Of a stretch of DNA of 14,106 nucleotides, positions 6,689 through 13,910 are shown in pieces. Both the position numbers and the translations under genes were made by a program. The notes under the pieces were generated by a model that did no database searches, was not told the DNA's origin, and worked only from the letters and a program-made list of their open reading frames with translations. Numbering within the stretch: the stretch's first letter is position 1; each line of letters begins with the position of its first letter. The stretch comes from Christensenella sp. UBA1385 (GTDB taxonomy: Bacteria > Bacillota > Clostridia > Christensenellales > Aristaeellaceae), in assembly GCA_002305755.1 (NCBI GenBank), contig DBQV01000068.1:1-14106 (forward strand). The letters run 5' to 3'.

Positions 6689-8656
6689 ATGAATATCGAA
6701 CAAAAGACCATTAACACCGTCCGCGCCCTCGCAGCAGATATGGTGCAGAAAGCCAACAGCGGCCATCCGGGTGCGCCGATGGGCATGGCGCCCATGGCCT
6801 ATGCGCTGTGGATGCAAACGATGAACTATGATCCCAAGCAACCGCAGTGGGCGGACAGGGATCGTTTCGTACTTTCAAACGGTCATGCCAGCGCGCTGCT
6901 GTACAGCATGCTGCATCTGACCGGCTATGACCTGCCCATGGATCAGCTCAGGCAGTTCCGTCAGTGGCAGTCCATGACGCCCGGTCACCCGGAATACAGG
7001 CACACGCCCGGCGTCGAGACTACGACGGGTCCCTTGGGTCAGGGCTTCTCCAACGCGGTCGGTCTTGCTATCGCGGAGACTATGTTGGCAGCTCACTTCA
7101 ACAGACCCGGTTATGAAATAGTGGATCATCATACCTATGCCTTTGCAGGCGACGGATGCCTGATGGAGGGCATCAGCGCGGAGGCCGCCTCGCTGGCCGG
7201 CACGCTGAAGCTGAATAAGCTGGTGGTACTGTACGATGACAATGAGATTTCCATCGAAGGCAACACCGATATCGCCTTCAAAGAGAACGTTGGACAGCGC
7301 TTTGAAAGCTACGGATGGCGGGTCATCCGCGTGGAAGACGGAAACCAGTACGAACAGGAGGCGCAGGCGCTTCGGAGCGCGCAGGAATCTGACCGCCCCG
7401 TTTTGATCATCTGTCCGACCATCATCGGCTATGGCAGCGCCGCCAAGCAGGGCACCTCAGCAGCGCACGGTGAACCGCTGGGGGCCGACAATCTGCTGGA
7501 AGCCAAGAAAGCCCTGGGCCTGGGCGACGGATCCTTTGCTGTGGATGATGATGTTTATCTGCACGCGGCGGAACAGGTGAAGGCTCGCTCCGAGAAGGCT
7601 CGTCGCTGGCAGAAGCTGTTTGAAGACTATCGCAAAGATTATCCCGAGCTTGCAGCGGAGTGGGACGAGTGGCACAGCGAGCTGGATCTGCAAAAGCTGA
7701 TGAAGGAAGCCTCTCTGTGGGAAACCGCCGGTAAGAGTGAGGCTACGCGCTCCAGCTCCGGTACTGTGCTGAATCGGCTGGCAAAGATCATCCCCAATCT
7801 GGTCGGCGGTTCGGCTGACCTGGCGCCTTCAAACAAGACCAACATTTCCGGCGGCGGTGACTACAGCGCAGAGAACCGCAGCGGCCGCAATATGCACTTT
7901 GGTGTGCGCGAACATGCCATGGGCGCTATTGCCAACGGCATGGCGCTTCATGGCGGGCTGAGGGTGTTCTGCGCCACATTCTTTGTGTTTTCAGACTATA
8001 TGAAGGCCGCGATGCGTCTGTCGGCCATCATGCAGCTGCCCGTTGTTTATGTGCTGACCCATGATTCCATCGGCGTGGGGGAGGATGGCGCCACGCATCA
8101 GCCCATCGAGCACTTGGCTGCGCTGCGCGCGACGCCCGGCATGCAGGTGTTCCGTCCCTGCGACTACACGGAGACCGCATGGGCCTGGATTACGGCGCTG
8201 ACCTCGCACGCGCCTTCCAGCCTCGTGCTGACGCGGCAAAATCTTCCTCAATATCAGAGCAAGGTGGAGGATATTGAAAGAGGCGCCTATGTGCTCAGCG
8301 CCTCCAGGGGAGAGGCAAAAGCCCTTTTGATGGCCTCGGGCAGCGAGGTGTCGATCGCCATGGAAGCGCAGAAGCAGTTGCGGGAGGAGGGCATCGAGAC
8401 CAGCGTTATTTCCGTGCCCTCGATGGAAGTCTTCCTCAGGCAGAGCAGTGACTATCAAAACGAAGTTATGCCGGCTGATAACCGCCGAAGGGTTGCTGTG
8501 GAAGCCGGCGCGACCATGCCATGGTATCGTTTTGTCGGTCTGGATGGCAAGGTGATCGGGCTTGACCGTTATGGCGCGTCAGCCCCGCAGGAAGTGCTCT
8601 ATCGGGAGTTCGGCCTGACGGCGCAGAGCCTTATTGATGCCGTGAAATCTTTGTAA
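6689..8656 (+). CDS. tkt: Transketolase
   Basis: 655 residues, full length. This thiamine-diphosphate enzyme moves two-carbon ketol units between sugar phosphates in the non-oxidative pentose phosphate pathway, in the cytosol. Substrate and cofactor residues fall in conserved motifs: His26 (SGHPGAPMG), His66 (SNGHAS), His100, the TPP-Mg motif GDG at 154-156 ending at Asn185 (YDDNEIS), His260, catalytic Glu408 in FGVREHAM, and the GEDGATHQPIEHLA segment in the pyrimidine domain. The C-terminal domain has the usual RYGASAPQEVLY. It is a single-chain enzyme, not the split type found in some Clostridia. ATG 6689 has AAAGGAA 6 bases upstream. A 47-base gap without a clear promoter separates it from the mutase, so it is likely in the same transcript. 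A hairpin follows the stop. Confidence 0.97.
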   Translation: MNIEQKTINTVRALAADMVQKANSGHPGAPMGMAPMAYALWMQTMNYDPKQPQWADRDRFVLSNGHASALLYSMLHLTGYDLPMDQLRQFRQWQSMTPGHPEYRHTPGVETTTGPLGQGFSNAVGLAIAETMLAAHFNRPGYEIVDHHTYAFAGDGCLMEGISAEAASLAGTLKLNKLVVLYDDNEISIEGNTDIAFKENVGQRFESYGWRVIRVEDGNQYEQEAQALRSAQESDRPVLIICPTIIGYGSAAKQGTSAAHGEPLGADNLLEAKKALGLGDGSFAVDDDVYLHAAEQVKARSEKARRWQKLFEDYRKDYPELAAEWDEWHSELDLQKLMKEASLWETAGKSEATRSSSGTVLNRLAKIIPNLVGGSADLAPSNKTNISGGGDYSAENRSGRNMHFGVREHAMGAIANGMALHGGLRVFCATFFVFSDYMKAAMRLSAIMQLPVVYVLTHDSIGVGEDGATHQPIEHLAALRATPGMQVFRPCDYTETAWAWITALTSHAPSSLVLTRQNLPQYQSKVEDIERGAYVLSASRGEAKALLMASGSEVSIAMEAQKQLREEGIETSVISVPSMEVFLRQSSDYQNEVMPADNRRRVAVEAGATMPWYRFVGLDGKVIGLDRYGASAPQEVLYREFGLTAQSLIDAVKSL

Positions 8657-8667
8657 ACTGGTTTAGT

Positions 8668-8712
8668 AATGAACTGCCGCCCGTTTGACCAAGCGGGCGG
8701 CAGTTCTTGTAT
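8668..8712 (+). terminator. GC-rich hairpin between convergent tkt and lexA
   Basis: GAACTGCCGCCCG (8671-8683) pairs perfectly with CGGGCGGCAGTTC (8694-8706); three more pairs can form toward a 4-base loop. It lies 14 bases after the tkt stop and 31 bases after the lexA stop on the other strand. The tail is only modestly T-rich on either strand, so it may act bidirectionally but is not an ideal intrinsic terminator. Confidence 0.75.
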
Positions 8713-8737
8713 CAGGGTAAGCGGCAAGGGCGATCGA

Positions 8738-9367
8738 TCAGAGCTGCCGATACACAGAAACCACTTTACCAAGTATTCTGACATCCTGAAAATACATGGG
8801 CTTCATCGCCGGGTTCTCCGGCTGAAGGCGGATGCGCCCCTTTTCGCGGTAGAAGCGCTTGACAGTAGCGTCATCCGACACAAGGGCGACCACAATGTCG
8901 CCATTGTTGGCTTCTGGCTGCTGCTTGACAATGATATAATCTCCATGCAGAATGCCCGCCTGGATCATGCTGTCTCCACGCACAGTCAGCGCGAAGTACT
9001 GGCCGTCGCCCAGCAGAGAGGAGGGGACGGGCACCAGATCGGAACCGCCTTCTTCAGCCAGGATCGGGGTGCCGGCGGCCACGGGCCCCAGCATCGGGAT
9101 CAGCCGGATTGCTTCGTCTTCGCTTGTCTCGTCTTCGACCAGGCCCATGGCGCGCGGCTTCATGGCATCGCGCACCAGCAGGCCTTTGCTTTCAAGCCGC
9201 CTGAGATGCCCGTGCACTGTGGAGGTGGACTTTAGCCCTACGGCCTCGCCGATCTCACGCACTGACGGGGGATAGCCTTTGGCGGCTACCTCCTGTCTGA
9301 TAAATTCAAGGATCTTTCCCTGAGTATCTCCGCGCGCGCGCTTTTTTTTCTCGGGGATGTTGCTCAT
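8738..9367 (-). CDS. lexA: LexA, SOS-response repressor with self-cleavage domain
   Basis: 209 residues. LexA binds operators of DNA-damage genes and cleaves itself when RecA filaments form. The N-terminal winged helix spans about 14-75 (recognition region near PPSVREIGEAVGLKSTSTV, 33-51). The C-terminal S24-like domain has the Ala98-Gly99 cleavage site (VAAGTP), Ser133 (RGDSMI) and Lys170 (ATVKRF). The ATG at 9367 is preferred because GGGAGG lies 8 bases upstream; an in-frame ATG at 9391 has no ribosome binding site and is very near the -10 box. A perfect palindrome overlaps the promoter, indicating autoregulation. The upstream gene on the same strand is a tyrosine recombinase that ends only 64 bases before this start. 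Confidence 0.97.
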   Translation of the reverse strand: MSNIPEKKKRARGDTQGKILEFIRQEVAAKGYPPSVREIGEAVGLKSTSTVHGHLRRLESKGLLVRDAMKPRAMGLVEDETSEDEAIRLIPMLGPVAAGTPILAEEGGSDLVPVPSSLLGDGQYFALTVRGDSMIQAGILHGDYIIVKQQPEANNGDIVVALVSDDATVKRFYREKGRIRLQPENPAMKPMYFQDVRILGKVVSVYRQL

Positions 9368-9399
9368 GGTGAAATCCTCCCATCGTTTCATTGAGACTC

Positions 9400-9428
9400 A
9401 TTATAACATGCAAACAGATGTTTGCATA
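9400..9428 (-). promoter_or_regulatory. lexA promoter
   Basis: On the minus strand a perfect TATAAT lies at 9405-9400, with a weak -35 (TATGCA, 9428-9423) 17 bases upstream. Start of transcription would be near 9393. The LexA operator palindrome fills the space between these boxes. Confidence 0.7.
9408..9427. promoter_or_regulatory. Probable LexA operator (SOS box)
   Basis: A perfect palindrome, ATGCAAAC-N4-GTTTGCAT, covers the spacer and part of the -35 of the lexA promoter. Its core AAAC-N4-GTTT has the spacing and symmetry of the Firmicutes SOS box GAAC-N4-GTTC with the outer base changed. Position and symmetry argue for autorepression by LexA. Confidence 0.82.
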
Positions 9429-9431
9429 GTC

Positions 9432-10517
9432 TTAAACATCAGGCAAGCTGATTTTTTGCGCCGCTTCCCGCCGCTTCGAATCCTTCATCGCCGCGTAATG
9501 CCGCTTGGTCGTGTTCACATCCGCGTGTCCCAGCGCGTCCGAGACCAGATAGATATCGCCCGTCTGCTGATAGAGCGTGGTTCCGAAAGTGCTTCTCAGC
9601 TTGTGCGGGCTGATGCGTTTCTTGAGCGGCGCTGCGATCTGGGCGTATTTTTTCACCAGATTCTCCACGGCTCTCGCCGTGATGCGGCGTTTTTGCAGCG
9701 AGAGGAAGAGCGCAAATTCATGTCCCGGCAGTGTTTCGATCAATTCGCGCTCTGACAGATAGCTCTCCAGCACCTCTTTCACTGCATCCGGGTAATACAG
9801 GATGACCTGACTGCCTCCTTTTCTGGTCACCATGAAGGCGTTCTGGCTGAGATCCAGATGGTCGATATCAAGCCCAACAAGCTCGCTCACGCGGATGCCC
9901 GTGCCCAAAAACATCATGAGAATCGCGATATCGCGCTTCTGAGTGATGGAAAGATACTTTTGCTGCCGGCCGCTCAGGCCTTCGCCGGACACGACGGCAT
10001 CCATCAGGCTCTGCACCTCGTCAGGCTCCAGGAAAAGGATAGGTTTTTCATGCCTCTTGGGCAGTGTGACTATGCTGGCCACGTTAGCGGGGATGAGTTC
10101 ATTTTTGAACAGAAATTCAAAGTAGGACCGTATGCTGCTGAGCTTTCTCATGATGCCCTGCTCGTAATTCTGCACCAGCGTGGGGGAGTTGTCGTCACCA
10201 TCGTCATTTCCGGTCACCTTCACATACTGCTGCAGATACTCCTGAAAGCCGAAGATATCGCGCGCCGTGATACGGGAGAGATCCTCTCCCGTCAGCATTA
10301 CGGTCGAACTATTCGCAAAATACATATTTTCCAAGCTCAGATACTGGAAGAAGAGCCGAAGATCATAGGCATATGCAAGACGGGTCAGCGGGCTGGTGGT
10401 CTGTGAGATGGATCTGAAATAATCCGTACAGGAAACGGGAAGCTCCCTTTGGATTTCTCTCAGGCGGTCGTTCATCTGCTGCGACCGTTCCGTCTGATAA
10501 GAGATTCTCTTGGCCAT
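9432..10517 (-). CDS. Xer-like tyrosine recombinase (phage-integrase family)
   Basis: 361 residues from the ATG at 10517, which has AAAGGAG 10 bases upstream; an in-frame ATG at 10577 lacks this. The C-terminal catalytic domain carries all six expected residues: Arg209 (GTGIRVSEL), Lys233 (TRKGGS), His305 and Arg308 (SPHKLRSTF), His331 (LGHADVNTT) and the nucleophile Tyr341. The N-terminal SAM-like, DNA-binding domain (about 30-150) is longer than in XerC/XerD and holds an acidic insert near residues 103-110 (GNDDGDDN). XerC/XerD resolve chromosome dimers at dif; this protein may do that or act on another site. No flanking att repeats, excisionase or phage genes are seen, so it looks resident. 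It lies between the rnhA terminator and lexA, with its own candidate promoter. Confidence 0.9.
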   Translation of the reverse strand: MAKRISYQTERSQQMNDRLREIQRELPVSCTDYFRSISQTTSPLTRLAYAYDLRLFFQYLSLENMYFANSSTVMLTGEDLSRITARDIFGFQEYLQQYVKVTGNDDGDDNSPTLVQNYEQGIMRKLSSIRSYFEFLFKNELIPANVASIVTLPKRHEKPILFLEPDEVQSLMDAVVSGEGLSGRQQKYLSITQKRDIAILMMFLGTGIRVSELVGLDIDHLDLSQNAFMVTRKGGSQVILYYPDAVKEVLESYLSERELIETLPGHEFALFLSLQKRRITARAVENLVKKYAQIAAPLKKRISPHKLRSTFGTTLYQQTGDIYLVSDALGHADVNTTKRHYAAMKDSKRREAAQKISLPDV

Positions 10518-10654
10518 AGTATCGTATCTCCTTTCATTCGCAATCGATCCTGCGCAATGGTACGGGCTGGCGGCCAAACAAACAAGAATGCCTTAGCCAC
10601 ACACACTGACACGCTTAAGCAGAATCCGGATCCACAGTCCGGCATTGCAGGGCC

Positions 10655-10683
10655 ACTATAACACCTGCTTCCAAAAAAGACAA
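10655..10683 (-). promoter_or_regulatory. Candidate promoter of the tyrosine recombinase gene
   Basis: On the minus strand TTGTCT (10683-10678) and TATAGT (10660-10655) are 17 bases apart, matching consensus at 4 and 5 of 6 positions. The -35 box lies in the 3' arm and T run of the rnhA terminator. The leader to the start codon would be about 130 bases; it contains a small imperfect hairpin (CCGGA/TCCGG arms at 10626-10642) and otherwise nothing that I recognise. Confidence 0.5.
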
Positions 10684-10722
10684 TACTATTCGTAAAAGAT
10701 GCCTTTTGCGAATAGTATTGTC
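10671..10722 (-). terminator. Strong Rho-independent terminator after rnhA
   Basis: GACAATACTATTCG (10679-10692) pairs perfectly with CGAATAGTATTGTC (10709-10722), and six further pairs extend to a 4-base loop, giving about 20 pairs. On the minus strand it is followed by six T residues. It ends the ackA-rnhA transcript 19 bases after the rnhA stop. Confidence 0.9.
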
Positions 10723-10740
10723 AGAGCCTCCGACAATCCC

Positions 10741-11229
10741 CTATTGAGCATTCCGCGGCTCCAAAGCCGCGTTCTGCTGCAGGATCTTCTGCACCTCGGC
10801 TCTCGCCAACTCGTCACAGCGGTTGTTTTCGGGATGATCCTGATGGCCGGGCACCTTATGGTAGCTGACCTCATGCTTGCGCATGGTAATCAGCAGGAGC
10901 CGCCACAGATCCTGGTTTTCAACCGGCTTATTGTCAGCCGTTTTCCAGTTCCTCTTCTGCCAGTTCTCCACCCAGTTCTGATTGAAGGCGTTTACGACAT
11001 AGGCGGAATCGGAATACACCTCTACCCTGCAGCTCTGCTTCAGGGCGCCAAGGCCGCTGATCACGGCAAAAAGCTCCATGCGGTTGTTGGTGGTATAGCT
11101 CATGCCGCCGCTCAGCTCTTTTTCATGCGGTCCGAATTTCAGTATGGCGGCCCATCCGCCGGGCCCGGGATTGCCGGAGCAGGCTCCATCCGTATAAAGG
11201 CGGACCAGCTTCTTCTCTGCAACTGTCAA
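10741..11229 (-). CDS. rnhA: Ribonuclease HI
   Basis: 162 residues, the usual size of a single-domain bacterial RNase HI, which cuts the RNA strand of RNA-DNA hybrids using two metal ions. The catalytic carboxylates are Asp14 (YTDGACSGNPGPGGW), Glu52 (NNRMEL), Asp74 (YSDSAYV) and Asp139 (NNRCDELAR), with the helper His129 (PGHQDHPENN). A basic protrusion with several Trp residues (NWVENWQKRNWK, 85-96) is present as in the E. coli type. Translation starts at TTG 11229; there is no ATG or GTG before the TDG motif. Only a weak AGG precedes it. The start is one base past the ackA stop, so it probably relies on coupling to ackA translation. Confidence 0.96.
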   Translation of the reverse strand: MTVAEKKLVRLYTDGACSGNPGPGGWAAILKFGPHEKELSGGMSYTTNNRMELFAVISGLGALKQSCRVEVYSDSAYVVNAFNQNWVENWQKRNWKTADNKPVENQDLWRLLLITMRKHEVSYHKVPGHQDHPENNRCDELARAEVQKILQQNAALEPRNAQ

Positions 11230-11230
11230 A

Positions 11231-12427
11231 TTATGCCTGACCTACCAATTCCAGCGTATCGCGGGCGATAACGATCTCTTCGTTCGTGGGCACCACCAGC
11301 ACCTTCACCTTGCTGTCGGGCGCGGAGATCTCCGCTTCCTTGCCGCGTACCTTGTTCTTTTCCCTGTCCAGCTTGATGCCAAGGAATTCCATGCCTTCCA
11401 GCACGCCTTCCCTCAGCTCGTAGCCGTTTTCACCAATACCGGCGGTAAAGATCACGGCATCCACGCCGCCCATAACGGCCGCGTAGGCGGCAATATACTT
11501 CTTAATGCCCTGATAGAGCATGTCAATGGCGATCTGGGAGTATTCATGCCCCTCGGCAGCCGCCTCCTCCACATCGCGCATGTCGCTGCTGATGCCGCTG
11601 ATGCCGAGGAAACCGCTCTTCTTGTTGAGTATGTCAAGCATCTGATTGATGTCCAGGTGGTCATGATTCATGATGAACTGAAGCACCGCCGGGTCAAGGC
11701 TGCCGCTGCGGGTGCCCATCAATACGCCCTCAAGAGGCGTCAGGCCCATGGAGGTATCTACGCACTTGCCATACTGGACCGCTGCCATCGAAGAACCGTT
11801 TCCCAGATGACAGGTAACCAGTCGCAGTTCTTCGATCGGACGGCCAAGCAGCTCTGCGGCGCGTTTGCTGACGTAACGGTGGCTGGTGCCGTGGAAACCG
11901 TAGCGACGCACGTGCAGGCGCTTATAGTAATCAATCGGCACACCGTACAGGAAAGACTTGGGCGGCATGGTCTGATGGAAGGCGGTGTCAAACACGGCGA
12001 CCATCGGCGTGTTCGGCATCACTTCCTGGCAGGCCTTAATACCCATCAGGTTGGCTGGGTTGTGGAGCGGGCCAAGCGGGATATTCTCTCTGATTGCGTC
12101 CATAACCGTATCATTGATGACGACCGATTCGGTAAATTTCTCACCGCCGTGAAGAACACGATGGCCGACTGCGCCAATCTCATCCATGGACGAAATAACG
12201 CCGAACTCTTTGTCGGTCAGCGCCGCGATCATCATGCCGACGGCCTCAAGATGATCTTTCAGGTCTTTTTGGAGGACACGCTTCTCACCCTTCACCTTCT
12301 GCGTCAGCTTGCCGCCCTCGATGCCGATCCTCTCCACCAGGCCCTGAGCGATGGTCGATTCGTCCTCCATGTTGATCAACTGATACTTCAGTGAGGACGA
12401 TCCGGCGTTTACCACTAAAATCTTCAT
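11231..12427 (-). CDS. ackA: Acetate kinase
   Basis: 398 residues, full length. It converts acetyl phosphate and ADP to acetate and ATP, the last step of the acetate-forming fermentation branch, in the cytosol. Motifs of the acetate/sugar kinase fold are intact: NAGSSSLK (7-14), Arg90 (GHRVLHGG), His122, Asp147 (FDTAFHQTMP), His179 (GFHGTSHRY), the CHLGNGSS phosphate loop (206-213), Arg240 (MGTRSGSLDP) and the near C-terminal TNEE (381-384). The ATG at 12427 has GGAGGA 7 bases upstream. A phosphotransacetylase gene, often adjacent, is not in this window. The rnhA start is one base after its stop. A TATAAT at 12462-12457 on the minus strand may give it its own promoter. Confidence 0.97.
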   Translation of the reverse strand: MKILVVNAGSSSLKYQLINMEDESTIAQGLVERIGIEGGKLTQKVKGEKRVLQKDLKDHLEAVGMMIAALTDKEFGVISSMDEIGAVGHRVLHGGEKFTESVVINDTVMDAIRENIPLGPLHNPANLMGIKACQEVMPNTPMVAVFDTAFHQTMPPKSFLYGVPIDYYKRLHVRRYGFHGTSHRYVSKRAAELLGRPIEELRLVTCHLGNGSSMAAVQYGKCVDTSMGLTPLEGVLMGTRSGSLDPAVLQFIMNHDHLDINQMLDILNKKSGFLGISGISSDMRDVEEAAAEGHEYSQIAIDMLYQGIKKYIAAYAAVMGGVDAVIFTAGIGENGYELREGVLEGMEFLGIKLDREKNKVRGKEAEISAPDSKVKVLVVPTNEEIVIARDTLELVGQA

Positions 12428-12456
12428 CTTATTTCCTCCATTGTTTCTTGTCTTTG

Positions 12457-12462
12457 ATTATA
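12457..12462 (-). promoter_or_regulatory. Candidate -10 box upstream of ackA
   Basis: A perfect TATAAT on the minus strand lies 30 bases upstream of the ackA start. The -35 at 17 bases (TTCCTT) is poor, and the nearby TTGACG is 35 bases away, too far. This may be a real but activator-dependent or weak promoter. Confidence 0.45.
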
Positions 12463-12507
12463 CAGCATTTCTCACAAAAAAGGAAAGACCGCCTCATCGT
12501 CAACGAT

Positions 12508-13095
12508 CTACTTGGCTTCCCTCACGCGGCCGTTCTGAATGAGCAGCACCCGATCCGCTCCCAGCAGCTCCGTTTCTCGGATATCGTGCGTGGCGAAGAC
12601 TATCAAGGAAGCGGACTTTCGTACAAAGGGCGCGATGGCCTGTTTGGTTTCCTCGTCCAGCCCTGAGAAGGGTTCATCCATCAGGAGCACCTCTGGCGCA
12701 AAAGCGATGGCACGGGCCAGCGCAACGCGGCGTCTCATTCCCCCGCTCATTTCCCCGGGCATGGCATCCGCGTTGTCCAGGCGCATCTGCGAGAGTATCC
12801 GGCGGGCCTCGGCTTCGCTTGGCTGCGGCATGACCAGCATCACGTTCTTGAGCGCGCTATACCACTCCAGCAGCCGGTCCTCCTGAAACATCAGGCAAAT
12901 CCGCTTGCCGGAGAGTCCTTCCACGGCGCCCTCTTCCGGTGAGGAAATCCCTGCCAGGATTCTCAGCAGGCTGGTCTTGCCCGCCCCAGAGCTGCCCATC
13001 AGTGCCACTGAGCCCCGCTCGGGCAGCTCACAGTCAAGGTGATCCAATATCGGCACGCCGTCAAAAATCTGCGTGATGCCTTTCAGCCTTATCAT
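12508..13095 (-). CDS. ABC transporter ATPase, NitT/TauT (SsuB/TauB-like) type
   Basis: 195 residues, shorter than the usual 240-260 of this group; the C-terminal extension after the H loop is brief. It would power import through the neighbouring permease on the cytosolic face. All nucleotide-binding motifs are seen: Walker A GSSGAGKT (34-41), Q loop FQEDRLLEW with Gln71, signature MSGGM (116-120, a variant of LSGGQ), Walker B LLMDE (137-141) and H-loop His170. The FQEDRLLEW stretch and ALKNV are typical of nitrate/sulfonate/taurine-like importers. The ATG at 13095 overlaps the permease stop as ATGA; a longer in-frame start at 13149 lies within the permease and is unlikely. The substrate is unknown. 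Confidence 0.92.
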   Translation of the reverse strand: MIRLKGITQIFDGVPILDHLDCELPERGSVALMGSSGAGKTSLLRILAGISSPEEGAVEGLSGKRICLMFQEDRLLEWYSALKNVMLVMPQPSEAEARRILSQMRLDNADAMPGEMSGGMRRRVALARAIAFAPEVLLMDEPFSGLDEETKQAIAPFVRKSASLIVFATHDIRETELLGADRVLLIQNGRVREAK

Positions 13096-13853
13096 GATCT
13101 GCCCCCGATCGCTCTGCCTTTTGCGCGGACCAGCTTCCTGATAGTCCATTCAAGCATCATGCTGAGCGCAATCACCGTTACCGTCCAGGCAAAAAGCTCA
13201 TCTGTCATCAGATACACCTTGGCGTCCTGCAGGTTCTTTCCTACCGAGCGCAGCGGCCGCGCGATGACCTCCGCTGCCACGCAGGCCTTCCAGGCGATAC
13301 CAATTCCGTTGGCGCAGGCAGCGTAAAAATACGGGCTGACTGAGGGAACGTAGATGTGAAAGAAGCGTTTTAACGCCGAAAGGCGATAGCTGACCGCCAT
13401 TTCGAGCAGATCGGAAGACGTCTGCCGAATCCCCTGCTGTACGTCCTGCCAGATGAGCGGCATCACCGCCAGAAAGCTGATGAAGAGCGGCGTCACATCT
13501 ACCGTCAGCCATAAAAGCACCAATATAACAAAAGATGAGATCGGGGTCGATCGGATAACGCTCCTCACCGGTGCCAGCAATACGTCGGCCGCTTTGAACC
13601 GCACACACAGCACCGCAAGCCCCGTCCCGATGAGGACGGCCAGAGAAAAGCCGATCAGTACACGGACGAAGCTCCCGAGCAGGCTTTCCCAGAAAGCCGG
13701 TTCTCTCCACAGCCTAAGCAGGCTGAGCATGGTACTCTTGGGGCCGGGCAGCAAAAAAGGCAGATCAACCAGCCTTGCCGCGGCCGCCCAGACAAGCAGC
13801 CAGAAGGCAAACACCAGGAAAGCACGGCCGATTTTTGCTGCTAATGTTTTCAA
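13092..13853 (-). CDS. ABC transporter permease, NitT/TauT (SsuC/TauC-like) type
   Basis: 253 residues with about six membrane segments, in the range for binding-protein-dependent permeases of the nitrate/sulfonate/taurine/HMP group. The EAA-like coupling loop lies near residues 156-180 (DLLEMAVSYRLSALKRFFHIYVP), followed by GIGIAWKACVAAEVIA (193-208), which is characteristic of this family. The start is TTG 13853, with AGGAG at 13863-13859 five bases upstream; there is no ATG near this site. The ATPase gene overlaps its stop. No substrate-binding protein gene is adjacent on either side, so the substrate, perhaps a thiamine precursor, sulfonate or similar, cannot be assigned. The tuf terminator ends right before its ribosome binding site. 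Confidence 0.9.
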   Translation of the reverse strand: MKTLAAKIGRAFLVFAFWLLVWAAAARLVDLPFLLPGPKSTMLSLLRLWREPAFWESLLGSFVRVLIGFSLAVLIGTGLAVLCVRFKAADVLLAPVRSVIRSTPISSFVILVLLWLTVDVTPLFISFLAVMPLIWQDVQQGIRQTSSDLLEMAVSYRLSALKRFFHIYVPSVSPYFYAACANGIGIAWKACVAAEVIARPLRSVGKNLQDAKVYLMTDELFAWTVTVIALSMMLEWTIRKLVRAKGRAIGGRS

Positions 13854-13865
13854 GAGCGCTCCTAC

Positions 13866-13899
13866 AAAAAGAGACCGGACAATACTGCCCGGCCTCTTT
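13866..13899 (-). terminator. Rho-independent terminator of tuf
   Basis: On the minus strand the arms 13899-13887 and 13880-13868 form 13 pairs, two of them G-U, around a 6-base loop, followed by a run of T ending at 13866. It lies 11 bases after the tuf stop and only two bases before the AGGAG of the ABC permease. Confidence 0.88.
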
Positions 13900-13910
13900 G
13901 ACGGTATAAC

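Noticed and set aside
9368..9391. Upstream in-frame ATG for lexA at 9391
   Set aside because: It lacks a ribosome site and lies next to the -10 box; ATG 9367 has GGGAGG at good spacing.
10518..10670. dif-like recombination site or riboswitch in the recombinase leader
   Set aside because: Only a short CCGGA/TCCGG hairpin with bulged outer pairs is visible; no 28-base dif-type sequence and no known riboswitch core.
9432..10740. Integrated element around the tyrosine recombinase
   Set aside because: No flanking direct repeats, no tRNA attachment site nearby on this side, no excisionase or cargo genes, and base composition like its neighbours.
12457..12503. TTGACG (12503-12498, minus strand) as the -35 of the ackA promoter
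   Set aside because: It is 35 bases from the TATAAT, far beyond the 16-18 bases needed.
13096..13149. Longer start for the ABC ATPase
   Set aside because: It would overlap the permease by more than 50 bases and adds residues outside the ABC fold; the ATGA overlap at 13095 is the usual arrangement.
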